Shown here: piece after piece, positions 29,845 to 38,241 of the stretch
Position numbering within the stretch: the stretch's first letter is position 1
How the letters are laid out: each line of letters opens with the position of its first letter
Source: Phyllobacterium myrsinacearum
Lineage (GTDB): Bacteria > Pseudomonadota > Alphaproteobacteria > Rhizobiales > Rhizobiaceae
Length of the DNA: 64,000 bases
Direction: 5' to 3'
NCBI RefSeq assembly: GCF_014138285.1
Contig: NZ_JACGXN010000007.1
Coordinates: 211,926 to 275,925 of the forward strand
The notes under the pieces: generated by a model
The model's input: the letters and a program-made list of their open reading frames with translations, nothing else
Told to the model about the DNA's origin: nothing
The model's database searches: none
Translations under genes and position numbers: made by a program

Positions 29845-30807
29845 ATGTGGAACTTCAGCATCTTCTGTAGCCTGATCACCTTGGCGCGAACATGGCCCTT
29901 TGTCTTGCTGCGATTGGTCGTGTATCTCGCTATACCCATCGCCTATTGCACTATTATCGCATGCGGAGCAGGGGTGGGGTATGGTATTGGCCATATCTTC
30001 ATCCTGTCGGATGCAGATGCCCCTGCGCGATGCGCGGGTATTGGCGGCCTTATCGGCTTCATTACAGCCACAGCTCTGGTCTACGGCTTGCGCGAATACC
30101 TGCTCTATATACTCAAGGCAGGACATATCGCAGTGCTCGTGCATCTGATCGCGGGCGAAGCAGTTCCAGGCGGGCAGGGGCAGTTGACCTATGCGCGCAA
30201 GATGGTCACCGAACGGTTCCTTGAAGCCAATGTATTTTTCGTGTTCGATCAGCTTATCAAAGCTGTTCTGGGATCGATTAGCACGCTGACGACAGGTTTG
30301 GCTTCGCTTATACCGGTTCCGGGATTGATGGCTGCTGCAAACCTCATCAACAGCTTTATCCGCATGTCGATTACCTATGTCGATGAAATCATTCTCGGTT
30401 ACAATATCCGCATGACAGGTGCCTCGCCGTTCGAGAACGGCATGCGCGGCGTCGTGCTTTATGCTCAGAACAGCAAGATCATGGTGAAAAATGCAATCTG
30501 GCTGTCATTCATTGTCTGGACCATGACTGCAGTCATTTTCGCAGCGACGCTGACGCCGGCGGCGGCCATGGTTTACTGGATACCAGGTCCCGGTGCTGGA
30601 TACGCGGTTCTCTTCGCCCTGGCGCTGGCATGGGCGTTAAAACTGGCGCTGCTTGAGCCCTTTGCCATTACTGCTCTCATGACGGTCTATTTCAGCGCCA
30701 TTGAAGGACAGGTTGCCGATCCGGAGCGGGAGCAACGGCTAAGCCAGACGTCCCAGGCCTTCCGCAACCTGAAGGACAAGGCGCTGGGTGGTCTTGCCGC
30801 CGTTTGA
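29845..30807 (+). CDS. Polytopic membrane protein of unknown function
   Basis: A 320-residue protein with about six to seven predicted membrane helices: residues 15-45, 60-95, a membrane-associated stretch 130-175 (GSISTLTTGLASLIPVPGL), 210-245 and 250-290. A charged C-terminal tail follows. The central PVPGLMAAANLINSFIRM and YVDEIILGYNIR resemble eukaryotic-like choline-transporter-like (SLC44) proteins, but I cannot confirm that. The 228 bases between acdS and this gene are AT-rich and hold only a terminator-like hairpin. It converges on the DMT-type gene. Confidence 0.75.
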   Translation: MWNFSIFCSLITLARTWPFVLLRLVVYLAIPIAYCTIIACGAGVGYGIGHIFILSDADAPARCAGIGGLIGFITATALVYGLREYLLYILKAGHIAVLVHLIAGEAVPGGQGQLTYARKMVTERFLEANVFFVFDQLIKAVLGSISTLTTGLASLIPVPGLMAAANLINSFIRMSITYVDEIILGYNIRMTGASPFENGMRGVVLYAQNSKIMVKNAIWLSFIVWTMTAVIFAATLTPAAAMVYWIPGPGAGYAVLFALALAWALKLALLEPFAITALMTVYFSAIEGQVADPEREQRLSQTSQAFRNLKDKALGGLAAV

Positions 30808-30809
30808 TC

Positions 30810-31160
30810 CTACAGCGGCCCCTTGAAGACGAAGAACGCACCGGCGCAGATCATTGCAAAACCCACAAAGTGGTTGATCGTGATTTTTTCGCCCAGATAC
30901 ATCACGGAGAAGCCGGCAAAGACCAGAAGCGTGATCACTTCCTGAATAGTTTTCAACTGGGCGGCGGAATAGATCTCGTGGCCGTAGCGGTTTGCCGGAA
31001 CAGCAAGGCAGTATTCGGCAAAGGCGATCATCCAGCTGACGAGGATGACGAGAAAAAGCGGCCGGTTCTCAAACTTGAGATGGCCATACCAGGCAAACGT
31101 CATGAAAACATTTGAACCAAGCAACAAGAGAATAGGGCGGATATAATCAAAGGAGGGCAT
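30810..31160 (-). CDS. DMT-family protein (DUF486)
   Basis: A 116-residue inner-membrane protein with four predicted helices: IRPILLLLGSNVFMTFAWYGHL, LFLVILVSWMIAFAEYCLAVPANR, ITLLVFAGFSVMYLGE, and FVGFAMICAGAFFVFKG. The AEYCLAVPANR / KTIQEVITL pattern is typical of DUF486 small DMT-like transporters. The substrate is unknown. The start at 31160 has AAGGA upstream; the longer frame to 31208 lacks one. Confidence 0.88.
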   Translation of the reverse strand: MPSFDYIRPILLLLGSNVFMTFAWYGHLKFENRPLFLVILVSWMIAFAEYCLAVPANRYGHEIYSAAQLKTIQEVITLLVFAGFSVMYLGEKITINHFVGFAMICAGAFFVFKGPL

Positions 31161-31321
31161 GGAGTGTCCTTGGCTGTAGCGTACCAGAGTGCATGCAGTA
31201 ACGTTCAATCGGTCAAAACGATCCAGACAGCAGGCTTAAGTCAAGTCATGCGCAGCGGAAAGCGGGATTTGCGGTTTGGCAACAAGACATAAGCGGTGTG
31301 ACCGAAAGGCCATAGCCCCAA

Positions 31322-31969
31322 TCAGGCGTTGACAGGCTGCCGTGGCGTGCGCGTCAGATACATGAAAGCAAAACCGGCCGAAACAAGCGCCATCGCAAAG
31401 CCCAGAAAAGAAAACAAACTGGTCAGATGCCCGGGGACATCGCCCCAGCGTGGCTTGATGATATCCGCAGTGTTGTACGGATCGCCGCTATACTGGCACA
31501 TGACGAACGAACCGCCATTGCGCACCAGGTCGGCATCAAGATCAGAGATCAGCGCGCCAACCGCCTCCTTGTTGTCGGGCATATCGCGCATATACACGAG
31601 AGTAGCCTTCGCCGCGGCAAGATAGGCGTGCGAGCATTCATTGAACGGGCTTTGTTCATCACTGATGCTGCCGGGAACAATGCCCCAGAGGCAATAGCTG
31701 TATTGAATGTTGGTATAGTTCACCAGTCGCCGGAATGTTTCGTCCGTGCGGGTCATGCGCGCCGCCAGATCGAGGATCGGCTTGCGGTAACTGGCGATGA
31801 TAGCCATTTCCCCGTGCGAGAGGCTTGGAATGGAAATGCCCGACGTATCGGTGCCAGTACTGCTGCGATGTGCCCATCCGCTTGTGGTCGACAACACGTA
31901 CAGACACGCAGCCAAAGCCAGAAGCCAGCCTGCCGAGCGTCGCGTATGGGCGATGTGCTGCGATCTCAT
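31322..31969 (-). CDS. Hypothetical membrane protein downstream of cbtA
   Basis: A 215-residue protein. An N-terminal signal/anchor (about 12-32, SAGWLLALAACLYVLSTTSG) precedes a cysteine-containing extracytoplasmic region of about 140 residues with four cysteines (in SYCLWG, NECSHAY and VMCQYSG, plus one in the anchor). A C-terminal membrane helix (SLFSFLGFAMALVSAGFAFMYL) closes it. The frame is open to 32101, inside cbtA; the ATG at 31969, 53 bases after the cbtA stop, fits the signal anchor. I do not recognise the family. Its place after cbtB-cbtA, downstream of a cobalamin riboswitch, suggests it belongs to that operon. Confidence 0.75.
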   Translation of the reverse strand: MRSQHIAHTRRSAGWLLALAACLYVLSTTSGWAHRSSTGTDTSGISIPSLSHGEMAIIASYRKPILDLAARMTRTDETFRRLVNYTNIQYSYCLWGIVPGSISDEQSPFNECSHAYLAAAKATLVYMRDMPDNKEAVGALISDLDADLVRNGGSFVMCQYSGDPYNTADIIKPRWGDVPGHLTSLFSFLGFAMALVSAGFAFMYLTRTPRQPVNA

Positions 31970-32021
31970 TGGACAATCCGGAGGCCTGAACGCCGCAAGA
32001 CGGGCGTTCAGGCAAGTTTGA

Positions 32022-32762
32022 TCAACGTGCCGTCTGCAGGCGATAACGCGGGCGGTTTTCGGCCAATACCCGTTCAGCCAGTCCACCGAACAGCAGTCCA
32101 AGAGTCGTCCAGATGATCAGATGTATGCCGAGCGAGGCAACACGGAAGTTCCACAGGACCGTCGGTGAGAACTGTTCAGGAACTTCATTGATTGCAGGCA
32201 GAAGGTACTGAACAAGCGCGATGAACACGACATAGGCTGCACCGGCAATCAGGGCCGCATTCCACGTGCCATGCTGGACACGCAGACGCTTTGCCAGACC
32301 GACGGCCGCGGCGAGAGCACCGAGAGAGACCACCAGCATGACGAAGAACAGTTCGGTTCTGGCGCCGATGGTATCCGGGTTGCCGACCGCCGGCGGATTC
32401 ATCGGATATTTGATGGCAGGCACCAGGACAATGGCGACGAAACCGGCCAAAGCAAGCAGACCAGCCGTAGCGCGAGGGCTCAACGAACTGATACGGCCGT
32501 GCACAAAGGCAAATACCAGCGAGAACAGTCCGCCCAAGGCCGCACTATAGACGACGACACCCGTGAAAAGACCGATACCGGCCTGCGTGTCACGGGAGAC
32601 GATTTCAGGTTCAGCCGCTTCTCCGGCCGCCTGACTCATCTTCTCCTCGAATGCGATAGCACTATCAACCTGCGGTTCGCCAAAGACGCGTGCAAAGCCA
32701 AAAGCCAGCAAGCCAGCAAGCAAACCCGCGATCATGCCGCGGATTAAAAGATTTCTTGTCAT
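32022..32762 (-). CDS. cbtA: CbtA-family cobalt transporter subunit
   Basis: A 246-residue inner-membrane protein with five to six helices: LLIRGMIAGLLAGLLAFGFARVFGEPQVD at the N-terminus is the CbtA signature, followed by YSAALGGLFSLVFAFVHGR and PALKYPMNPPAVG-like sequence. CbtA with CbtB was predicted as a B12-regulated cobalt uptake system by comparative genomics; transport has been inferred, not seen, here. It lies 12 bases after cbtB. Confidence 0.92.
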   Translation of the reverse strand: MTRNLLIRGMIAGLLAGLLAFGFARVFGEPQVDSAIAFEEKMSQAAGEAAEPEIVSRDTQAGIGLFTGVVVYSAALGGLFSLVFAFVHGRISSLSPRATAGLLALAGFVAIVLVPAIKYPMNPPAVGNPDTIGARTELFFVMLVVSLGALAAAVGLAKRLRVQHGTWNAALIAGAAYVVFIALVQYLLPAINEVPEQFSPTVLWNFRVASLGIHLIIWTTLGLLFGGLAERVLAENRPRYRLQTAR

Positions 32763-32774
32763 TGCATCATCTCC

Positions 32775-32984
32775 TTAATGGCAGGGAAAGCCGAGGAGAT
32801 GACGACCGTCGTGAACGAATTCATGCACGTACATGCCCGAGAAGAGCGACATTGCACCTTCTTCCGCGCCGATGAAGTAAATGGCAAGCAGCAGGAGCAA
32901 GCCGCCGAAAATGGCCCAAGGCAACACTTCGCCGAGGGGAATGGGTGTGACGCCGGCTGCAGGCGCTAGAGTGATATCGGACAT
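32775..32984 (-). CDS. cbtB: CbtB-family cobalt transporter subunit
   Basis: A 69-residue protein with one membrane helix (about 21-42, VLPWAIFGGLLLLLAIYFIG) and a histidine-rich C-terminus, VHEFVHDGRHLLGFPCH, the CbtB metal-binding signature. GGGAG precedes the ATG. It is first gene of a probable cbtB-cbtA-hypothetical operon with a cobalamin riboswitch in its leader. Confidence 0.93.
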   Translation of the reverse strand: MSDITLAPAAGVTPIPLGEVLPWAIFGGLLLLLAIYFIGAEEGAMSLFSGMYVHEFVHDGRHLLGFPCH

Positions 32985-33034
32985 GGAACTTTCTCCCAGA
33001 ATGACGCGTTCGATGACGGAATTGATAAGGTTAC

Positions 33035-33145
33035 GGTTAGGGTCTGGCTTTCAATCAACGTATGAACGGCTGATTAATTACAGTGGCGCGACCGCTCCGG
33101 AATTTCACCGGCTTCCAAACCCGCAACTCCATCGTTATATCTGTG
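33035..33145 (-). ncRNA. Cobalamin riboswitch upstream of cbtBA
   Basis: On the minus strand the leader contains the conserved core GGAAGCCGGTGAAATTCCGG, then GCGGTCGCGCCACTGTAA (B12 box, GCCACTG at 33081-33087) and the closing AGCCAGACC at 33041-33049. These are the diagnostic AdoCbl-riboswitch elements in correct order. The RNA ends about 50 bases before the cbtB ribosome site. B12 repression of cobalt uptake is the established logic for this class. Confidence 0.93.
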
Positions 33146-33217
33146 CGCGCGGCAAACTGTCAATGAACGGTCGCGCTGCTGTTTCGGCCTTTTTCTCAAG
33201 TGTTTGCGGGGAATATT

Positions 33218-33814
33218 TTGGCAAAAGCCACGCGATTGACCCTTGTCTGCCACGGCGCGACCTCTGCGACGCGGACGGGCGCTTTTCCGCTCGATGAACC
33301 AGTCGAACCAAGCGAAGTGCAACGTGCCAAGGATATTGCCGGTTATTTGCGCCATGCGCACCGTTTTGTGACCAGTCCCGCACAGCGCGCGCAACAGACA
33401 GCGCAAGCATTAGGGCTTGAAGCCGCGATTGAGGCCGTGATCTCGGACATGGATTATGGACGGTGGGCAGGAAGGTTGCTAGCTGATATCCACGCGACTG
33501 CTCCGGGTGACGTCGAGAATTGGATGAGCAACCCCGCTTCGGCTCCACACGGCGGCGAATCCTTCAACGACCTTCTTCACCGCGTCTCGGGTTGGCTCAC
33601 CACACATATGGATGACGGCGGCCATACGATCGTCGTCACGCACGCCTTGGTCATCCGTGCCGCCATTATCCATACGCTGCAGGCACCTGTTTCGGCTTTC
33701 TGGCGGATTGATGTCGAGCCGCTGAGTTTCACCGAATTGAACAGTGACGGCCAGAGATGGATGATGCGGGCCTGTGCCAATTCGCCGCCGAGCAGCGCAG
33801 GCAGCGCGACATGA
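33218..33814 (+). CDS. Histidine phosphatase family protein (phosphoglycerate mutase-like)
   Basis: A 198-residue protein with the branch I layout: VCHGATSATRTGAFP places His at the RHG position, but as CHG instead of RHG, then TSPAQRAQQTAQALG, YGRWAGR and a second His in VVTHALVIRAAI. CHG in place of RHG removes one phosphate-binding Arg. TTG at 33218 with GCGGGG upstream is preferred; GTG at 33200 is an alternative. It is divergent from the riboswitch-cbtBA unit. Such genes often accompany cbtAB and some are CobC-like, but a B12 role is only inferred. Confidence 0.82.
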   Translation: MAKATRLTLVCHGATSATRTGAFPLDEPVEPSEVQRAKDIAGYLRHAHRFVTSPAQRAQQTAQALGLEAAIEAVISDMDYGRWAGRLLADIHATAPGDVENWMSNPASAPHGGESFNDLLHRVSGWLTTHMDDGGHTIVVTHALVIRAAIIHTLQAPVSAFWRIDVEPLSFTELNSDGQRWMMRACANSPPSSAGSAT

Positions 33815-33898
33815 TCCCGGCCAAAGTCGGGCGTAATTTCCATGCCTAACCCAACAATTGCGTTTCTCCCTTTACCCCCATCTACTCAAGGAGTTCTC

Positions 33899-34270
33899 AT
33901 GTCGAAGCTGTCCCATGTATTTGTCATTGCAGCCATTCTCAGTGCTGGCATGGCGGGCGAAGCGTTTGCCCATGCCCATCTGAAATCCGCAACGCCGGCT
34001 GAAAATGCCGTTGTGACACCATCATTCGCCGAGCTCGACCTGACGTTCTCCGAGGGACTGGACATCAAATTCTCGGGAGCAACGATAACGCAGGAGGATA
34101 AATCTGCCGTTGCGACCGACAAGGCAAGATTGGCCGCTGGCGACAACAAGACCCTGATGATCCCGGTTCCAGCACCTCTTCAGGCAGGCGCTTACACCGT
34201 TGATTGGCACGTGCTGTCTATCGACGGTCACAAGACCAAGGGCAGCTATATGTTCACCGTCAAACCCTGA
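33899..34270 (+). CDS. copC: CopC-family periplasmic copper-binding protein
   Basis: A 123-residue protein with a signal peptide cleaved after GEAFA, leaving an N-terminal AHAHLKSATPAENA. The N-terminal His and the downstream DWHVLSIDGHKTKGSY supply the Cu(II) ligands of CopC. It lacks the Met-rich Cu(I) loop of plasmid CopC, as usual for YobA-type members. AAGGAG precedes the ATG. The stop overlaps the copD start by one base. Confidence 0.93.
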   Translation: MSKLSHVFVIAAILSAGMAGEAFAHAHLKSATPAENAVVTPSFAELDLTFSEGLDIKFSGATITQEDKSAVATDKARLAAGDNKTLMIPVPAPLQAGAYTVDWHVLSIDGHKTKGSYMFTVKP

Positions 34271-35154
34271 TGGAGCCGGCAACTGCGCTCATTTTTTGCA
34301 GGCTCGTGCACTATGCGTCGACGATGTTCCTGTGGGGCGCGTTTGCCTATCTGACATTGCTTGTTCCCAAGACTCTGGCGTTGGATACGGGTCGGCGCCT
34401 TCATGCCGCACGCGTAGCGGCTATTCTCCTTGCTCTAACGTCGACATTCCTGGCGCTTCCGCTGCAAGCTGGCGCAATCGGGCAGGGGTGGAGCGACGCG
34501 GCCAACCTGACGACAATCCGGGATGTGCTTTTCGAGACCAGCGTCGGTCATAGCTGGCTCTTTCAGGCAGCCACTGCCTTGCTGCTCATTCCCGCTCTTT
34601 TCTTGCCGGTGCACAAAGCACACGCTGTTGCTGCGGCCGCATCCGGATTACTTCTAATGAGCCTGGCTTTGACGGGACACGCTGCGATGCAGGAGGGCTG
34701 GGCGGGCGTCGCCCATCAGATCAATGACATGGCGCATGTCCTCGCCGGTGGTGCATGGATTGGGGCGCTTGTCCCGGTCATGCTGGTTCTTGGAAAATTG
34801 TACCAGCCCACTCTGCATGCGAGTGCTCAACTCGCGCTGATGCGATTTTCCACGGCAGGCCACATCGCCGTCGCGCTTGTGATTGCTTCCGGTATCGTCA
34901 ATACCCTGCTCATTCTCGGCCACATTCCGGCGGATTTGTCCTCGCCCTATCAGTTTCTGCTGCTGACGAAGATCGTTCTTGTCATTCTCCTCACGGCGCT
35001 CGCCATCATAAACCGTTACGTCTTCGTGCCGCGGATGCGGTTCGACGAGGCAAGCGCCGTACAGGCAATCTGGTATGGAACGCTTGTCGAGATCGTTTTG
35101 GGAATTGCCGTGCTCGGCCTTGTTGCCTGGTTCGGCATGCTGGAGCCGGCCTAG
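34270..35154 (+). CDS. copD: CopD-family copper transport membrane protein
   Basis: A 294-residue inner-membrane protein with about eight helices. It begins MEPATALIFCRLVHYASTMF (conserved His in RLVHYAS) and includes GHAAMQEGWAGVAHQINDMAHVLAGGAWIGAL, whose His residues are the presumed copper ligands, and the final LGIAVLGLVAWFGMLEPA. CopCD pairs are thought to bring copper into the cytosol for enzyme assembly. The start overlaps copC (TGATG), so the longer open frame from 34204 is not used. Confidence 0.93.
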   Translation: MEPATALIFCRLVHYASTMFLWGAFAYLTLLVPKTLALDTGRRLHAARVAAILLALTSTFLALPLQAGAIGQGWSDAANLTTIRDVLFETSVGHSWLFQAATALLLIPALFLPVHKAHAVAAAASGLLLMSLALTGHAAMQEGWAGVAHQINDMAHVLAGGAWIGALVPVMLVLGKLYQPTLHASAQLALMRFSTAGHIAVALVIASGIVNTLLILGHIPADLSSPYQFLLLTKIVLVILLTALAIINRYVFVPRMRFDEASAVQAIWYGTLVEIVLGIAVLGLVAWFGMLEPA

Positions 35155-35430
35155 ACAAAAATATATGTTTATCACGTCACGCCGGTTCGCTCTGTCGCGT
35201 TCCAGCGTACGGGCGACATCCGCATGATCCATATCCTGAAAGATTGGATGTCCCGGCGATTCCTGCATTGGGCCTCCCACAGAGTTGGGTAACCACAAAA
35301 CGCAATCTGGTTCTAGGATAAGTGGCAGAACCGGAATCCAGTGCCTGCTTTTGCCGATGTTTTAACCGCGCTTTCGTTTCAGGCTCCGCGCCAATGCCCT
35401 ATGCTCGGGCCAATCGTAAAAGAATGGCCC

Positions 35431-35838
35431 ATGAAAAGCGTATCCGACTTGAACAGCAGATTTTCCGGACAATCCGGGAGTAAAGATCCGGTTGAACAAG
35501 GCCAGCAGGCATTGCTCTCCGGTTTGGTCGGACGTTCATCGAAATCGGCGAAGCGCACAATGAGCCAGTATTTCAAGACGTTGTCAGATGTTGATACAGC
35601 CAGAAATCAGGTCGAGAAGGCACGGCGGGCCGCTGATGAAAGCCTCAATCGTGCCAAGGCGGCGCCAAGACCCCACGAGGTGACCAACCCGGCCTTTGTC
35701 GCTTTGTTCGAAGCCCACCAGCACGATCGCGAAGTGCTTTTCGCAGCCATGCGTACGCTTGATCGGGCTCAGGAGGTCTTGCAGGTCGAATCCGAAAAAA
35801 TCGATAATTCCACACGAGATGGCAATCTTTCGCCATGA
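35431..35838 (+). CDS. Hypothetical protein, largely helical
   Basis: A 135-residue charged protein. Residues about 15-50 are Ser/Gly/Lys-rich; residues 50-125 (TARNQVEKARRAADESLNRAK and HDREVLFAAMRTLDRAQEVL) look helical or coiled-coil. There is no signal peptide or membrane segment. Starts at 35431 or 35401 are both possible; 35341 is less likely. I recognise no domain. The 276 bases before it, after copD, hold no gene or hairpin I can support. Confidence 0.6.
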   Translation: MKSVSDLNSRFSGQSGSKDPVEQGQQALLSGLVGRSSKSAKRTMSQYFKTLSDVDTARNQVEKARRAADESLNRAKAAPRPHEVTNPAFVALFEAHQHDREVLFAAMRTLDRAQEVLQVESEKIDNSTRDGNLSP

Positions 35839-35952
35839 GTTTGCGGGAATCTAAAGGTGCATAAACGATCGGCCTGATTGTATTTTGCAGACTTTTGCGT
35901 TTCGCCAGCCTATCAATCCGGTGTTCGATATCATCAACAACGGAAAATCTGC

Positions 35953-37206
35953 GTGAAAAAACTCATTTCCCTGATCCTGGCGGCTGGTTTTGTCTGCTTC
36001 AACCTTGCCGCAACAGCACGGGCGGATAATGCCGCAACCGAGCTGTTTCAGAAATATCTCGCCAACGGCCGTATTGGCGAAGCTGATGAGCAGTTGCTGG
36101 CTATGGCTGCCAAGGCCACCAATAACGCTGATGCCCAACTGGGTCTGGGTCTTGTCCGGTCGGCGCGGGCCTTCGAGAAATTGTCTCAGTCACTCTACAA
36201 ATATGGATTTGGCTCCAAGTCCGATGGCTACGAGATGTTGCTGGGGCGCGGCTCCAGCGAGATTGCCAAAAACTACAATCCGGAACCCGTCACCTATGAA
36301 CAGTTTCGCGGGATTCTTGCCACGTTCATCGCCGATCTGGATTCGGCCGACAAGGCGCTTGCAGCCGTTGGCGACAAGCCGGCAAAGCTGAAAGTGGACC
36401 TCTCCGTTGCCGGGTTCGACTGGAACGGCGACGGTACAGTCGGCCCGGAAGACCACATTGGCCGTGCCTTTGCCGATACGAACGAGAATGGCGAGCCCTT
36501 GCCGTTTATTGTTGGTTTTGACACCGCCGATGCGAAATGGCTGCAAGGTTATGACAATCTTCTGATGGCGGTCGCCAAAGCGTGGCTCTCCCACGATTTC
36601 TCGGAGAGCTGGAACAGCAGCTTCAGCGTCGTGTTCCCGCGGGCGGTCTCAACTATGTCGGAAGCCAACGGCAAGGGTGCTGAAGAAGAGACAATGTTTG
36701 GTCTCAACAAAGCGCAGGCCGACGATATCGCCGACGCGATAACGCTTCTCCACACCATCCGCTGGCCCGTTGCGGACAAGGCGATGTGGGGTGAAGTGCG
36801 AGATCATCTGAAGAAGGTCATCGTTCTCAACCGCGAGACCTGGGCGCTGATCGACAAGGAAACCGACGACGATCACGAATGGCTGCCTGGACCGAAGCAG
36901 AAGAGTGGCGTTCTGCCATCTTTTGATGTGACGCCGGAGCGCATCCAAGCATGGCTCGCGGTTCTGTCGCAGTTTGAAGCGGCGCTGGACGGCAAGATTC
37001 TTGTCCCTCATTGGCGTTTTGACAAGGGCATCAACCTTGCAAAGGTTTTCGACGATCCCAAACCCTTCGACCTTGTGCTGTGGATAACCGGCCCGGCAGC
37101 TGTGCCCTATCTTCAGGATGGTCCTGCCATGAGCAACGGCGAATGGCGCCAGATTACCAACATCTTCGAAGGAAACTTCGCCGCATACGCCTTTTATTTC
37201 AATTAA
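35953..37206 (+). CDS. Secreted protein of unknown function with an EF-hand-like loop
   Basis: A 417-residue protein starting at GTG 35953, with a signal peptide (MKKLISLILAAGFVCFNLA) cleaved near ARADN. Residues 25-100 are helical and TPR-like. D156-D167 (DWNGDGTVGPED) is a good 12-residue EF-hand/calcium loop, and DTNENGEPLPF at 175-185 is a degenerate second one. The rest is mixed helix and loop with WLPGPKQKSG and a C-terminal FNIFEGNF-like end. No enzyme motif is visible. A hairpin terminator lies downstream. The family is not recognised, though homologues of this pattern occur in rhizobia. Confidence 0.8.
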   Translation: MKKLISLILAAGFVCFNLAATARADNAATELFQKYLANGRIGEADEQLLAMAAKATNNADAQLGLGLVRSARAFEKLSQSLYKYGFGSKSDGYEMLLGRGSSEIAKNYNPEPVTYEQFRGILATFIADLDSADKALAAVGDKPAKLKVDLSVAGFDWNGDGTVGPEDHIGRAFADTNENGEPLPFIVGFDTADAKWLQGYDNLLMAVAKAWLSHDFSESWNSSFSVVFPRAVSTMSEANGKGAEEETMFGLNKAQADDIADAITLLHTIRWPVADKAMWGEVRDHLKKVIVLNRETWALIDKETDDDHEWLPGPKQKSGVLPSFDVTPERIQAWLAVLSQFEAALDGKILVPHWRFDKGINLAKVFDDPKPFDLVLWITGPAAVPYLQDGPAMSNGEWRQITNIFEGNFAAYAFYFN

Positions 37207-37341
37207 AGTAGAGGCAAAAGAGCCCAAAAATGGAGCTGTGGTAACGGGATTCAGGGGCAATCATGCCATTCCCTTGCTTCAGTTGCTCCGCAGGAGGGAC
37301 TGGTCTCTTTACTGAAGTTCGATGTGAATCAGTTGAAATCG

Positions 37342-37370
37342 GCCCTCTTTTTCGGGCCTTTTTCTTTTGT
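37342..37370 (+). terminator. Terminator-like hairpin before the Mop gene
   Basis: GGCCC / GGGCC arms around TCTTTTTC, followed by TTTTTCTTTT. It lies about 135 bases after the secreted-protein stop and ahead of the molbindin gene. Confidence 0.65.
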
Positions 37371-37426
37371 TCCTTGTAAAGGAAATGGTGCCGTCTAAAA
37401 GTACGGCAAACAACAGGAGAAACGCC

Positions 37427-37633
37427 ATGAAAATCAGTGCACGCAATCGGCTGAAGGGAACAATCATCGAAGTGACCAAGGGCGCGACCACCGCCCATGT
37501 CCGTATCGATGTGGGCGGTTCGATCGTTACCGCATCCATCACCAACGAGTCCGTTGATGAATTGCAGCTGAAGGTTGGAAACACTGCTTATGCCGTCGTC
37601 AAGGCGTCGGACGTCATGGTTGCCATCGATTGA
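37427..37633 (+). CDS. mop: Molbindin (Mop/TOBE-domain molybdate-binding protein)
   Basis: A 68-residue single-TOBE protein, MKISARNRLKGTIIEVTKG...VVKASDVMVAID, matching molbindins that oligomerise to store molybdate in the cytosol. The ATG at 37427 has AGGAGA upstream; the open frame to 37367 would not fit. It is not next to modABC. A terminator follows directly. Confidence 0.92.
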   Translation: MKISARNRLKGTIIEVTKGATTAHVRIDVGGSIVTASITNESVDELQLKVGNTAYAVVKASDVMVAID

Positions 37634-37642
37634 TCAATACAG

Positions 37643-37675
37643 AGCGCCGTGTGTCTGCACGCGGCGCTATTTTTT
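37643..37675 (+). terminator. Rho-independent terminator after mop
   Basis: AGCGCCG / CGGCGCT arms with a 12-base loop, followed by ATTTTTT, ten bases after the mop stop codon. Its 3' end overlaps the end of the convergent gene at 37667. Confidence 0.8.
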
Positions 37676-37993
37676 GGCGCGGCGCAACAATTCCAGCGCA
37701 ACGTGCAGCACATCTTTCTCCTTGATGCCTACAGTGACATCCTCGACATCATCGATGGTTTCGCCATCAACGAGACGGATTGGATTGTGTCCCTTGGCAA
37801 CGACCATCGTTCGAACTCGCCGCGGAATGGCCGGCAACAGAAAACGTTTGACGCACTCGACAAGGACTTCGCGCTTGTTGGGAGCCAGCCTGCCGAGCTT
37901 TTCGCGCAGCAGAGACCCGAACATGTTACCATCAGCAAAACCAAATTTGCTATCAAGATCAAAGGCATGCAGTTGGTATTCAATGTGAGCCAT
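37667..37993 (-). CDS. Small hypothetical protein
   Basis: A 108-residue soluble protein beginning MAHIEYQLHAFDLDSKFGFADG; GGGAG lies upstream of the ATG at 37993, so the longer frame to 38080 is not used. The C-terminal part is basic (HVALELLRRAKK). I recognise no domain or motif. It converges with mop. Confidence 0.65.
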   Translation of the reverse strand: MAHIEYQLHAFDLDSKFGFADGNMFGSLLREKLGRLAPNKREVLVECVKRFLLPAIPRRVRTMVVAKGHNPIRLVDGETIDDVEDVTVGIKEKDVLHVALELLRRAKK

Positions 37994-38241
37994 TTTGCTC
38001 TCCCATCGGCATCTGTCAAAATGACAATGTTGATGCCTTGATACTTCCAGAGATATGGGGATTACCCCACGGGTTTTCACGCTCTTTTTTATCGTTCGAC
38101 ACCAGATGTTACATTGAGCCTGAAATCTTGATAATTCAATTGCTCTTTAGTCAGAGCTTTCATTGTCACGGGGAGCCGGGTAGGTTACAGGAAGTACATC
38201 TGCAGTGCGCCTTGATACGGCGCGCGTCGCGTCAACGGCAA

